Virus record (IMG/VR): IMGVR_UViG_3300034980_000222
Span: 1-34,932 of that record
DNA length: 34,932 nucleotides
Strand: one strand, 5' to 3'
Source of the DNA: a virus
The notes under the pieces are model-generated. The model was not told the DNA's origin, searched no databases, and worked only from the letters and a program-made list of their open reading frames with translations. Of the stretch, positions 15,954 through 23,368 are shown piece by piece. The translations under genes and the position numbers were made by a program. Position 1 is the stretch's first letter; each line of letters begins with the position of its first letter.

Positions 15954-16996
15954 CCCGACAAGTTAAGACGGATCGGTACGCGATCTATAACGGCGATTCT
16001 GCGGAGGTACTCCAGTCACTGCCCGATAGTAGCGTTCACCTGTCAGTGTACTCACCTCCATTTGCCACCGAGAACGGAGGTGCTCTATACAACTATTCCT
16101 CCAGTCTCCGCGACTTATCGAATGCCAGAACGTACAAGGAATTCTTCGAGCATTATCAGTTCATCGTTGAGCAGATAGCTAGGGTTACCTTGCCAGGTCG
16201 AATAACGGCGGTCCATTGCATGGATGTACCGAAGCAGGGAGCGAACATCTGCGGGTACTCGGACTTCCCCGGCGACATCATTCGGATGCACGAGAAGCTT
16301 GGATTTGAATACCTGCCTAGGATTTGCATCTGGAAAGAACCACTAGCGGTACGTAATCGCACTATGAGTAAGGCATTGGCACACCGTCAAATAGTCGAAG
16401 ACTCGACAAAGACCAATATCGCTGCCGGGGATTATCTGATTCCGTTCCGCAAAAAGGGCGAGAATAAAATACCTGTCACGCATCCGTCAGGTCTCTTGGA
16501 ATATGCTGGCTCAAGAGAGATGCCAGCGGACCTAAAGTCACTACGCGGATTCGATGGAAACCAGATCAAAAATCGATACTCACATTGGATATGGCGGAAT
16601 TACGCGAGCTGTTTTTGGGATGACATCCGGCTAGATCGCGTCCTGCCGTACGACGAATCCCGTGGCGAAAAGGATGAGCGGCACCAGCATCCTCTACAAC
16701 TTGATGTAGTCGACAGGGCTGTAACTCTATGGAGTAACTTAGACGAGGTAGTGTTGTCTCCATTTATGGGCGTCGGATCAGAAATATACGGGGCGGTGAG
16801 TATTGGCCGGCGTGGCATTGGATGCGAACTGAAGCCGGAGTATTTTTCGCAAGCCGAAAAAAACTTGGCGGAATACTCGCCTGAGATGGAAAACGAAAAC
16901 ATGTTGTTTGACGAGCCAGAATCAGACGAGGAATTCGACATACGCAAGCACGCGGAATTCGGCGGGCATTGCGGCCCGGTAGCAAAGATCGAATAA
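15944..16996 (+). CDS. Site-specific DNA methyltransferase (N4/N6, SPPF-type)
   Basis: 350 aa. The catalytic motif IV is SPPF at residues 37-40, followed by LYNYSSSLRDLSNA. The AdoMet-binding motif lies near the C-terminus as SPFMGVGSEIYGAV, with CELKPEYF after it. Motif IV before motif I is the beta-type order of amino-methyltransferases. SPPF in place of DPPY or SPPY occurs in related N4-cytosine or N6-adenine enzymes, so the base modified cannot be read from sequence. It likely protects phage DNA or marks it during replication. It starts 10 bases before the helicase stop. Confidence 0.87.
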   Translation: MAVTRQVKTDRYAIYNGDSAEVLQSLPDSSVHLSVYSPPFATENGGALYNYSSSLRDLSNARTYKEFFEHYQFIVEQIARVTLPGRITAVHCMDVPKQGANICGYSDFPGDIIRMHEKLGFEYLPRICIWKEPLAVRNRTMSKALAHRQIVEDSTKTNIAAGDYLIPFRKKGENKIPVTHPSGLLEYAGSREMPADLKSLRGFDGNQIKNRYSHWIWRNYASCFWDDIRLDRVLPYDESRGEKDERHQHPLQLDVVDRAVTLWSNLDEVVLSPFMGVGSEIYGAVSIGRRGIGCELKPEYFSQAEKNLAEYSPEMENENMLFDEPESDEEFDIRKHAEFGGHCGPVAKIE

Positions 16997-17099
16997 ACAA
17001 TAACCCGGTGACCTTGCGGTTGTGTAGATGTTCACAGGGCAGCGTGTAGCTGAGGCGTTAACAGTCGCCTGATCCGGGATCTTACATGAGGCAGAATTG
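16997..17099. other. Short intergenic region with small hairpin potential
   Basis: About 100 bases between the methyltransferase and a small Zn-finger gene. AGGCG-(8 nt)-CGCCT can form a hairpin, and CCCGG near the start can pair with CCGGG near the end. It lacks the conserved T-loop and acceptor geometry of a tRNA. No clear promoter is seen. Confidence 0.35.
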
Positions 17100-17228
17100 A
17101 TGAGTGATCCGCAAACTTGCCATACGTGCGGAAAATACTATTGCTCGTGTGTTGTCATCGAGGACATGTACGACGACGCACGACGAATACCTACACGCAA
17201 CATAGAGGAGCAAACCGAAGATGAATGA
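17100..17228 (+). CDS. Very small Cys-rich protein (42 aa)
   Basis: ATG 17100 follows GAGG at about ten bases and encodes MSDPQTCHTCGKYYCSCVV and an acidic tail. CHTC and CSC provide four cysteines, a minimal zinc knuckle. The stop overlaps the start of the next gene (ATG 17221), which supports it being a real, coupled gene despite its size. Confidence 0.55.
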   Translation: MSDPQTCHTCGKYYCSCVVIEDMYDDARRIPTRNIEEQTEDE

Positions 17229-17586
17229 TTCCCGAATAGCGGAAACGATCAAGATTGGTGGCGGCGTGGAGTACGCAAAAGTATCTACGCGTCTAGCCGA
17301 ATTCCATAAGGACAACACCGAGTGCAGCATCGAAACGGAGTGCGAATTCAAGGACGGCTGGGTGATGTTCTCGGCGCGAATCACAACGTCACGAGGAATA
17401 TTCACCGGTCACAGCATGGACAAAGCTAGCGTACGACCCAAGCAATTCGAGAAACAGGAAACGATTGCGGTTGGACGTGCTCTGGCGTTTGCGGGCTATT
17501 TGTCATCCGGGGAAATCGCCAGTTTCGACGAGATGTCTGATGTCAGTCAGTTGGCGCCGTCTTCAGACGTGCCTTTCGAGGAGTGA
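17221..17586 (+). CDS. ERF/annealing-like recombination protein candidate
   Basis: 121 aa. A strand pair (TECSIETECEFKDGWVMFSA, then RITTSRGIFTGHS) is followed by FEKQETIAVGRALAFAGYLSSGEIAS. The ExxETxAxGRALAxxGY signature is frequent in small phage proteins near exonuclease genes and recalls the helix of ERF/Rad52-type single-strand annealing proteins. Its setting fits: helicase, methyltransferase, this gene, then a 5'-3' exonuclease and an HNH protein, together a recombination-replication block. The annealing role is an inference from the motif and neighbours. Confidence 0.55.
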   Translation: MNDSRIAETIKIGGGVEYAKVSTRLAEFHKDNTECSIETECEFKDGWVMFSARITTSRGIFTGHSMDKASVRPKQFEKQETIAVGRALAFAGYLSSGEIASFDEMSDVSQLAPSSDVPFEE

Positions 17587-17590
17587 GACT

Positions 17591-17932
17591 TTGAGGCGTT
17601 ACCATCGAATCGATCCTGATGACATGAACGAAGCACCAGAAAGAGAAAATGAAATGGCGAATAAAACGAATCCAAGGAATATCAAATTAGACGGTACTGA
17701 TTATTCCGTCGGTTTTGGGCAGGGGGATGATGGCGACGAAATAGAATATCTAATGGATGCACTGCGGCGATTACGGGACGAGCCGACGACTCGACAGTTA
17801 GAGAATGTGGGTTTCTGGTGCAGGGCGGTGGCTAATTCTGCCTCTTCGATCGCTTGGTCATCCGTGAAACACTACGCCGAGCACGAGAAGAAGACGAATG
17901 AGGAGGTAGTCAATGGCTCAGCGAATGAATAA
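17591..17932 (+). CDS. Hypothetical protein before the exonuclease
   Basis: 113 aa if started from TTG 17591, which has GAGGAG at 17578-17583, seven bases upstream. ATG 17624 and ATG 17654 are in-frame alternatives; the latter gives MANKTNPRNIKLDGTDYSVG. The body is acidic then helical (DEIEYLMDALRRLRDEPTTR, QLENVGFWCRAVANSASSIA). Its end carries the AGGAGG that serves the exonuclease gene, so the two are coupled. No family recognised. Confidence 0.6.
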   Translation: MRRYHRIDPDDMNEAPERENEMANKTNPRNIKLDGTDYSVGFGQGDDGDEIEYLMDALRRLRDEPTTRQLENVGFWCRAVANSASSIAWSSVKHYAEHEKKTNEEVVNGSANE

Positions 17933-19085
17933 GCGATTCCTCGACTGTTCAAAGATGACGATCGAAGAGGCAGAATCGTACGGTACAGGATTGGCCGAGC
18001 AACAACGCGATGTGATGTTCCAGCTTGGCGACCTCGCTCGATATGCGGAGGCACGGTGGCCGGATAATCATTACCAGGTCTGGCCGGAATGGGTTTCACA
18101 TGGGCTGATTGCTCGAGCTGCTGGCGTGGCGAGAGCATACCCAAATCAGGCGGATCGATTGCACGACGTTACTTATACGCAGTACATGCAAAATTCAGGA
18201 CGACAGGATCGTCACGAGCGACTCGCGGCTATCGTCGAAAAGGGTTTGACGTCGGACGAATCACGCAAGGCCGATTGGGGGGAACGACAACGTTGGCTCC
18301 TAGCTTTCGATGTGCATTTTTTCCTGCATAAATATTGGTATTCGGGTGCCGAGCTTGAATCAGCTATGTCGGTGTCGTCATGGATTGGGCGACTCGTCGA
18401 AAGGCTCAAAGAAAAACAACTCACTGACGTTGTGTGCTGCTTTGACAGCAAGCGAAACCATCGGAAGGAATTAGTCAGAAACGCAGGGTGGGAAGATCAG
18501 TACAAAGATCGTCCGCCAAAACCAGAGGGACTGGGCCAACAATTGACGTTGGTGCGTGAACTGTTGGAAAAGGCTGGTTACTGTTGTGTTTCGCAAGACG
18601 GTTTTGAGGCCGATGATTTACTCGCCAGCTTTTCGAAGCAATTCGACGGGCGAGTATCGATTAGTTCTGCCGATAAGGATTTGCGTCAATGCCTTAGCGA
18701 CAAGTGCAACATGCTACTCGATGTCACTTGGTCCGAGGACGAAACGAGCGGCGACATGATTCCAGACTACAAGTGGCTCAGCGGTAAGTCTCATACGGAG
18801 GCAACCGGAATTAGGCCGGATCAGTGGGCAGAATACCAGGCGATCATGGGAGATGCAGTCGATGGCATCAAAGGGGTGCCTGGAGTGGGTGCCAAAGGTG
18901 CTGCGGATCTGATCAAAGAATTCGGCACAGTCGAGGGTGCGATTCAGGCCGCGAAGGATGATCACGAATCTATTCGTCCAAAGAAGCGTGAGGCACTGAT
19001 TGAATTTGAGCCGAAGGCGGACATCACGCGGCAGCTCGTGTTGCTAAAAACGGATCTGGAAATTCCAACGACAACGAGAATCTAA
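17913..19085 (+). CDS. 5'-3' exonuclease/flap endonuclease with extra N-terminal domain
   Basis: 390 aa from ATG 17913 behind AGGAGG (17901-17906). Residues about 128-380 are a PIN-type 5' nuclease as in the N-terminal part of PolA or T5 exonuclease. Its acidic residues are D133 (LLAFDVHFF), D178 (CCFDSKRNHRKEL), E232/D234/D235 (GFEADDLLAS), D254/D256 (SSADKDL) and D314/D317 (MGDAVDGIKGVPGVGAKGA, which also forms the helix-three-turn-helix DNA clamp). Residues 1-125 are an added helical domain with LGDLARYAEARWPDNHYQVW and LIARAAGVARAYP. This domain resembles DNA-binding phage and plasmid proteins I have seen. The enzyme would remove 5' flaps or process ends for recombination. Confidence 0.87.
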   Translation: MAQRMNKRFLDCSKMTIEEAESYGTGLAEQQRDVMFQLGDLARYAEARWPDNHYQVWPEWVSHGLIARAAGVARAYPNQADRLHDVTYTQYMQNSGRQDRHERLAAIVEKGLTSDESRKADWGERQRWLLAFDVHFFLHKYWYSGAELESAMSVSSWIGRLVERLKEKQLTDVVCCFDSKRNHRKELVRNAGWEDQYKDRPPKPEGLGQQLTLVRELLEKAGYCCVSQDGFEADDLLASFSKQFDGRVSISSADKDLRQCLSDKCNMLLDVTWSEDETSGDMIPDYKWLSGKSHTEATGIRPDQWAEYQAIMGDAVDGIKGVPGVGAKGAADLIKEFGTVEGAIQAAKDDHESIRPKKREALIEFEPKADITRQLVLLKTDLEIPTTTRI

Positions 19086-19547
19086 ATGCCGAAACGCAGG
19101 AAGCGAACCAATTCCAAAGTGCCAGCGAAGGGGCGATTGCGAGATATGGCCGATCGCCTTTGGTCTAGAGCGGTTCGAGATGACTGGGCCAACCGTTGTG
19201 CGGTCTGCGGTAAGGGAAAGGTCGAAGCACATCACTTGGCGCCCAGGCAATTCGAGGCGACTCGATACAACCTCCTAAATGGAGTGGCATTATGTGCGAG
19301 TTGTCACAAATTCAACCCAGACATCTCGCCACATTTGAACGCATCGGGCTGGATGGATTGGTTGCGGTCTGAGCATCCAATTTTGGCTCAGTGGTATGAA
19401 AACAACCCTCGGCCAGAATTCCATGGGACGAAGAATGCGGCGTACTACGTGGCACATATTCAGCGGCTGCGGCAATACGTCGATGAGGATGACGCGGAAG
19501 AGATCATTGGAATCAGATTCATTACATTTTTAAGGGAAACGCAATAA
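19086..19547 (+). CDS. HNH / NinG-like endonuclease
   Basis: 153 aa. A basic N-terminus precedes an HNH zinc core: CAVC (38-41), VEAHHLAP (47-53), NLLNG (62-66) and CASCH (70-74). The Cys pairs hold zinc and the His/Asn residues are catalytic in HNH nucleases. The layout, with HHL between the two CxxC pairs and a helical C-terminus, also fits the NinG/Rap recombination nuclease. Its place between the exonuclease and csrA suggests a role in processing recombination intermediates. It overlaps csrA by TAATG. Confidence 0.8.
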   Translation: MPKRRKRTNSKVPAKGRLRDMADRLWSRAVRDDWANRCAVCGKGKVEAHHLAPRQFEATRYNLLNGVALCASCHKFNPDISPHLNASGWMDWLRSEHPILAQWYENNPRPEFHGTKNAAYYVAHIQRLRQYVDEDDAEEIIGIRFITFLRETQ

Positions 19548-19738
19548 TGCTCGTTGTATCAAGGAAGAAAAACGAGGTGATTATGCTGGGCGATAATATT
19601 CGGCTGGTAGTGGTGCAAATTAAAGGTGAGAAAGTGCGATTAGGAATTGAGGCGCCGCTTGAGATGCCTGTACATCGCCAGGAGGTTTACGACGCTATTC
19701 AGCGTGACAACGACGACCGGAATACAGATTCCGCTTGA
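19547..19738 (+). CDS. csrA: CsrA/RsmA carbon storage regulator
   Basis: A 63-aa full-length CsrA. MLVVSRKKNEVIMLGDNIRL, KVRLGIEAP and MPVHRQEVYDAI match the family over its whole length. R44 in VHRQEVY, the RNA-binding Arg, is retained, and R6 and R31 are also present. CsrA dimers bind ANGGA motifs at hairpin loops and ribosome sites, usually blocking translation. A copy in a phage can redirect host mRNAs or its own. Three nearby leaders each carry two ANGGA motifs around the start codon (see findings). It starts within the HNH stop (TAATG). Confidence 0.95.
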   Translation: MLVVSRKKNEVIMLGDNIRLVVVQIKGEKVRLGIEAPLEMPVHRQEVYDAIQRDNDDRNTDSA

Positions 19739-19763
19739 CTCGATTCTGTGAATTCGGCATGAT
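19735..19763 (+). promoter_or_regulatory. Promoter candidate P0
   Basis: TTGACT (19735-19740) and CATGAT (19758-19763) are separated by 17 bases. The -35 overlaps the last codon of csrA. It would drive the leader containing the hairpin at 19799-19859. Confidence 0.4.
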
Positions 19764-19798
19764 GTGGGCTCACCACCTTACACGTTAGCAATTCAAGC

Positions 19799-19859
19799 CC
19801 CCCCTGTTTCTATGCCCCGTGTTCGTTGTGGTGACTAAATTCTGGGCGACACAGGGGGG
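19799..19859 (+). terminator. Long-loop hairpin after csrA (element E0)
   Basis: CCCCCCTGT (19799-19807) is perfectly complementary to ACAGGGGGG (19851-19859), and an inner GCCC/GGGC can pair within the loop. There is no U-tract, so it is either a rho-independent-like pause or a structured RNA. An ATGGAGT motif follows at 19870, as in the other leaders, but no gene start follows it. Confidence 0.5.
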
Positions 19860-19878
19860 CACTAATTCAATGGAGTGG

Positions 19879-19906
19879 TTGACATCGATTAGGGCGATGG
19901 TAGATT
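19879..19906 (+). promoter_or_regulatory. Promoter P1
   Basis: TTGACA (19879-19884) and TAGATT (19901-19906) with a 16-base spacer. It resembles P2 and P3, which have TTGACA or TTGACT and TAGACT. Transcription would start near 19912, at the base of a 14-bp stem. Confidence 0.65.
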
Positions 19907-19911
19907 GATTG

Positions 19912-20024
19912 GCACTGGTGACTGGACCTCACCAAAGACCACCCACAAACCCTGTCGCGCAACTCTCGTGCCATCCGCACAATGAGGTCCAGTCACGCGG
20001 CAGGGTTTTTTATGGAGTGACGGA
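19912..20024 (+). ncRNA. Structured attenuator-like leader E1 (interleaved stems)
   Basis: Two long complementarities interleave. GTGACTGGACCTCA (19918-19931) pairs perfectly with 19983-19996. AAACCCTGTCGCG (19947-19959) pairs with 19996-20008 with one G-U. The order A, B, A', B' means a pseudoknot or two exclusive folds. The B stem ends in a T6 tract (20006-20011), like an intrinsic terminator, directly before ATGGAG (20012-20017), the Shine-Dalgarno of the next gene. This is the arrangement of a transcription attenuator or regulatory leader. Confidence 0.68.
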
Positions 20025-20210
20025 ATGATTGCCAGGATGTCTGAATTCAACCGTGATCTTTTCTCGGATGCTGATTTAGCGAGACTTGATTTGATCGGAA
20101 CGACGTTCAAATGGATTCATGAAACGTGGGGGGAAACCGATGCCGCAGCGATGGTGATTGGTGGCCATCTCCTTAGTATCGCGAAGGAAATATGCGAGGC
20201 CTCCGAATGA
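20025..20210 (+). CDS. Small hypothetical protein downstream of leader E1
   Basis: 61 aa with GGAG (20014-20017) seven bases upstream of ATG. SEFNRDLFSDADLARLDLIG and TTFKWIHETWGETDAAAMVI form helices; no motif is recognised. It overlaps the ParB-like gene by ATGA, so the leader probably controls both. It may be a partner of the ParB-like protein. Confidence 0.6.
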   Translation: MIARMSEFNRDLFSDADLARLDLIGTTFKWIHETWGETDAAAMVIGGHLLSIAKEICEASE

Positions 20211-20995
20211 AAACCAAGCCACTGCCCATTGATCTACTCGTGACGGATGCAGACACGCAAAGCAGGCTGTCGATCCACGGTGAGACGGTTGAAGTCTACG
20301 CAGAATTAATCGAGGAGAGCGGGACCGAGTGGCCATTCCCTCCAGTGGACGTATTCCACGACGGCAATCGGTACATGGTGGCAGATGGATTCCACCGAGT
20401 ACTCGGCGCGGCGAATACCAAACGGGCATCGATTCCGTGCATTGTCCACAAGGGGACAGCGACAGACGCACGCATATTCGCGATGACGGCCAACGATTCT
20501 CACGGTCTGCGGATGAGCCGAGCAGACAAGCGGGGATGTGTAGAATGGCTGCTCGACGCTAGCCCGAAGCGTACGCAGGAGCAAATATCAAAACTGGCAG
20601 GAGTCACGACGCGAACCGTCAAGAGAATCGTGGCAGACAGAAAGGTGACATTGTCACCATACCAGGGAGGGGTTAGTAACGATTCAGGAGAGGATGGCCG
20701 AACGGATTCGGACGGCACGGAGCCCACAGAGGAGACCGCTCACCAGCCTGCCGAGGATGGCACGGAATCGGCTGGTGAGGATATTGGAGCGACGAATACC
20801 GAGTGGGAGGACGTGGATGAATCGATTCCAGAGCCCGAAGAGCCATCGAAACCGGATCCCGAAAAGTGCAAGAACCTAGCGAATCAGTATCGTGACAAGC
20901 TCGCACGGGCGATCTGCGATTACCACCAATTGACACCGAATCGGGACGAGCGTGATCGGTTGGTTAAGTTGGTGCAGGGAGTGGATTTATGGTAA
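20207..20995 (+). CDS. ParB/Srx-fold nuclease-like DNA-binding protein
   Basis: 262 aa from ATG 20207 (ATGA overlap). Residues 1-100 are a ParB N-terminal-type domain with VADGFHRVLGA, the DGxHR nucleotide-binding/catalytic box. Next is a helix-turn-helix (TQEQISKLAGVTTRTVKRIV). A long acidic, low-complexity linker (SGEDGRTDSDGTEPTEETAH) leads to a C-terminal helical part (KCKNLANQYRDKLARAICDY). Phage copies of this fold act as DNA-binding regulators or nucleases rather than partition proteins. No ParA is present. Confidence 0.75.
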   Translation: MKTKPLPIDLLVTDADTQSRLSIHGETVEVYAELIEESGTEWPFPPVDVFHDGNRYMVADGFHRVLGAANTKRASIPCIVHKGTATDARIFAMTANDSHGLRMSRADKRGCVEWLLDASPKRTQEQISKLAGVTTRTVKRIVADRKVTLSPYQGGVSNDSGEDGRTDSDGTEPTEETAHQPAEDGTESAGEDIGATNTEWEDVDESIPEPEEPSKPDPEKCKNLANQYRDKLARAICDYHQLTPNRDERDRLVKLVQGVDLW

Positions 20996-22572
20996 CTACC
21001 ATGATGATCGAATTACCGTCACTCTACGGCCATCAAGAAACGATGCGCGACGACATCCGAGCGGCACTCGCCAAACATCGCCGGGTGATTCTGTGTGCTC
21101 CTCCGGGGACGGGCAAAACTCGGCTAGCTAAATGGATCATGGGATCGTTCGCCAACCGAGAGAAGCGGGACGGCGAATCAGGGCGGGCGATTTTCGCGGT
21201 TCAGCGGCGGGGCTTGGTCACGAATGCGTCGGATTCATTCGGGGAAGAGCCTGAATTACCCCATGGAATCATCATGGCAGGGCGTGAGACTTCGCCTGTT
21301 TGGCATCTTCAGGTGGCATCGATCGACACCATTAATTCGTGGTATTGCGAGGGTGGAACGTACGCCACGGATTGGACGTACGATCTAATAGTTTACGACG
21401 AGACGCACAGCCACATCGCCAAGCTGCGTACGTTCCTCGTTGCCCATGATGCCAAGCGGAAAGAATTGGGACTCAAGCCGTGCTTTGTCCTGGGACTCAG
21501 CGCGACACCACAGCACAAGGAATTGAATAAGGTCTACCGGTCAATCGTGAATGGGCCGTCTCCATCGTGGCTGATAGAGAATGGATACCTGAGCCCATTT
21601 CGATACTACCAGTGCACGCAGGGGCAGCTAGGGAAGCTCGTCAAGAGCGGCGACGATTACACACAGGACAGCGTATCGGAAGCGATGGCGGGGCTAGCTG
21701 GCGATCTGGTGGCGGATTGGAAGCGACTCGCAGAGGGACGCGCCACGGTTGGATTTTTCCCACGACGGACACATGCCAAAGATGCGATGGAATTATTGCG
21801 GGCCAGCGGAATTGACGCACACTACGTGGATGGCGAAACATCCGACGAGGATCGACAAGGGCTGTTCGGGCGACTGAATGCCGGGGCCATCGACTATATC
21901 TGCAACGTGGGCGTTATCGAGCGTGGCACTGATATTCCTCGCGTGAGTTGTATCCAGATGTGTACCGCAGTCGGAAGCGTCGTACGGTGGCGGCAAATGA
22001 TCGGGCGTGGATCCCGAATTCACCCGGCGAAAAAGGATTGCCTCGTGTTGGATCATTCGTCGGGGATTCGGGATCACGGATTTTTCGACGACGATATCGA
22101 ATGGACGTTGGAATGGGGTGAGCGTCCGAGTAAGGATCATGAGCCAAGATCGACGGTGGAATGTCCATCCTGCAAGGCAGTGTATCGAGGCGGAAAATGC
22201 AACGCCTGCGGATACGAGCCAACCGCGAAAGAGCGGAAGAGCCAGGGGTTGGAATTCACTGGCGGCGAATTAAAAGAGGTGACGAAAAAAGAGCGGAAAG
22301 AGCCAGCTAAAAAGACATGCGAACAGATGATGATATCGGCGTTATTCGTCGTCGGTCGGCGCGGTGGCACTTGGGGGCAAGCGTGGTACATCGCGAAAAA
22401 GATGGCTGACAAACAGGGTACACAGCTTCGCGTTCCCTCGTCGATCGAGGTGGCCGGCAGAAACTACAGGATGATTCCGTATGGTCACCCAGACGCGAAG
22501 TTGCGAGTACGTGACACGTATGGGTTCACTGTTGGGAATTATTCCGATGGCGACAATCCATACCGGCAGTAA
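20989..22572 (+). CDS. DEAD/DEAH-box SF2 helicase with Zn ribbon
   Basis: 527 aa, overlapping the ParB-like gene by seven bases. Motif I is APPGTGKTRL (38-47), motif II is VYDETH, motif III is LSATP and the C-terminal domain contains VIERGTDIPRVSCIQ and QMIGRGSR (motif VI). A four-Cys ribbon (CPSCKAVYRGGKCNACGY) follows the helicase core, as in phage UvsW/RecG-like or ResIII-type helicases. It likely unwinds or anneals strands at replication or recombination forks. With no replicative helicase or polymerase recognised, it could be central to phage DNA metabolism. Confidence 0.87.
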   Translation: MVTTMMIELPSLYGHQETMRDDIRAALAKHRRVILCAPPGTGKTRLAKWIMGSFANREKRDGESGRAIFAVQRRGLVTNASDSFGEEPELPHGIIMAGRETSPVWHLQVASIDTINSWYCEGGTYATDWTYDLIVYDETHSHIAKLRTFLVAHDAKRKELGLKPCFVLGLSATPQHKELNKVYRSIVNGPSPSWLIENGYLSPFRYYQCTQGQLGKLVKSGDDYTQDSVSEAMAGLAGDLVADWKRLAEGRATVGFFPRRTHAKDAMELLRASGIDAHYVDGETSDEDRQGLFGRLNAGAIDYICNVGVIERGTDIPRVSCIQMCTAVGSVVRWRQMIGRGSRIHPAKKDCLVLDHSSGIRDHGFFDDDIEWTLEWGERPSKDHEPRSTVECPSCKAVYRGGKCNACGYEPTAKERKSQGLEFTGGELKEVTKKERKEPAKKTCEQMMISALFVVGRRGGTWGQAWYIAKKMADKQGTQLRVPSSIEVAGRNYRMIPYGHPDAKLRVRDTYGFTVGNYSDGDNPYRQ

Positions 22573-22634
22573 CTGAGTCAAAGGGAAAGACACATTGCAC
22601 GAGTGGCATTGCACAGAATCAGGAATCGATTCCG

Positions 22635-22862
22635 ATGGAGTGGGACAGCAACGCGGCGTGGAAACGACAGATAGAGCGGACGCTGAATCGCCTCGGCTCG
22701 ATGGTGACGGGCAACCAAAAATTTCAGGCGGATCGAATAGCTGACGTGATTGAGCAGATCGACGAATTGCGGCAGGAATTGAAACGGGTTGCGGATCGTC
22801 AGGACGTTATGGCGGATTGGATTAAGGCGAATATTCCGAAGAAGGAACAGGAGGATGATTGA
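22635..22862 (+). CDS. Small coiled-coil protein
   Basis: 75 aa, strongly helical with heptad spacing: WKRQIERTLNRLGSMVTGNQ, then IADVIEQIDELRQELKRVAD. The start lacks a good Shine-Dalgarno. A 62-base gap upstream contains a GGAATCGATTCC palindrome. A remnant copy of its 3' end lies at 23282-23368. Function unknown. Confidence 0.6.
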   Translation: MEWDSNAAWKRQIERTLNRLGSMVTGNQKFQADRIADVIEQIDELRQELKRVADRQDVMADWIKANIPKKEQEDD

Positions 22863-23285
22863 ATGGAGATGGGGGAAACTCGGTGGATTAAATTAGCTAG
22901 TCGAGTTGTCAATGGTGAGTCAATGGTGGATATAGCTGCGGGTGAAAAGTGTGGAACCACGACGGTGCGACAGATGGTTCTCAAGGCATTCCGCGCCAAG
23001 AATCCGATGCTATATGAATCGTTGAAGCAGAGAATGAAGGGAGGATGCTATAGGGAGCCTTCGATGAAATTGCTAGTCGAACATGCTGTATTTTTTGGCA
23101 TAGGCCCGTCAGTTAAAAGTAGATCCCCAAAGGATAACCGGTTCACCGAGTGCGTATTTACTGCGATGGACGCGGTGCTTCCGTTGAGGGAGCACCATAA
23201 AGACGATACGGCAAATATTATCTCGATATTGCAGCGGATGATAATCAACCAAAACAAGCTGTTGCAGGCTGATTCCAGAAATTGA
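22863..23285 (+). CDS. Hypothetical HTH-containing protein
   Basis: 140 aa starting one base after the previous stop. SRVVNGESMVDIAAGEKCGT followed by TTVRQMVLKAFRAKNP reads like a helix-turn-helix with a recognition helix (TTTVRQMVLKAF). The rest is polar with a helical C-terminus (DTANIISILQRMIINQNKLL). It may be a phage transcriptional regulator. No family recognised. Its 3' end runs into the duplicated fragment. Confidence 0.6.
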   Translation: MEMGETRWIKLASRVVNGESMVDIAAGEKCGTTTVRQMVLKAFRAKNPMLYESLKQRMKGGCYREPSMKLLVEHAVFFGIGPSVKSRSPKDNRFTECVFTAMDAVLPLREHHKDDTANIISILQRMIINQNKLLQADSRN

Positions 23286-23368
23286 AACGGGTTGCGGATC
23301 GACAGGACAAGATAGCGGAATTTATTCGAGCGAATATTCCAAAGAGTTGTGGTGAGTCGGGGGAGTGA
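23282..23368 (+). pseudogene. Remnant copy of the 22635 gene 3' end
   Basis: This stretch encodes LKRVADRQDKIAEFIRANIP, matching LKRVADRQDVMADWIKANIP at the end of the 22635 gene, with high nucleotide identity (the first 20 bases are identical). It has no start and lies in a frame that overlaps the previous stop, so it is a truncated duplicate. Confidence 0.7.

Noticed and set aside
16997-17099. Possible tRNA between the methyltransferase and small Zn-finger genes
   Set aside because: Complementary ends are only 5 bp, the T-arm is not adjacent to the acceptor and there is no TTCRA-type loop.
22595-22741. TTG-started alternative frame (about 48 aa) overlapping the 22635 gene
   Set aside because: It has a GGGAAAG upstream but a polar, featureless product; the coiled-coil frame is more protein-like. 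It cannot be fully excluded.
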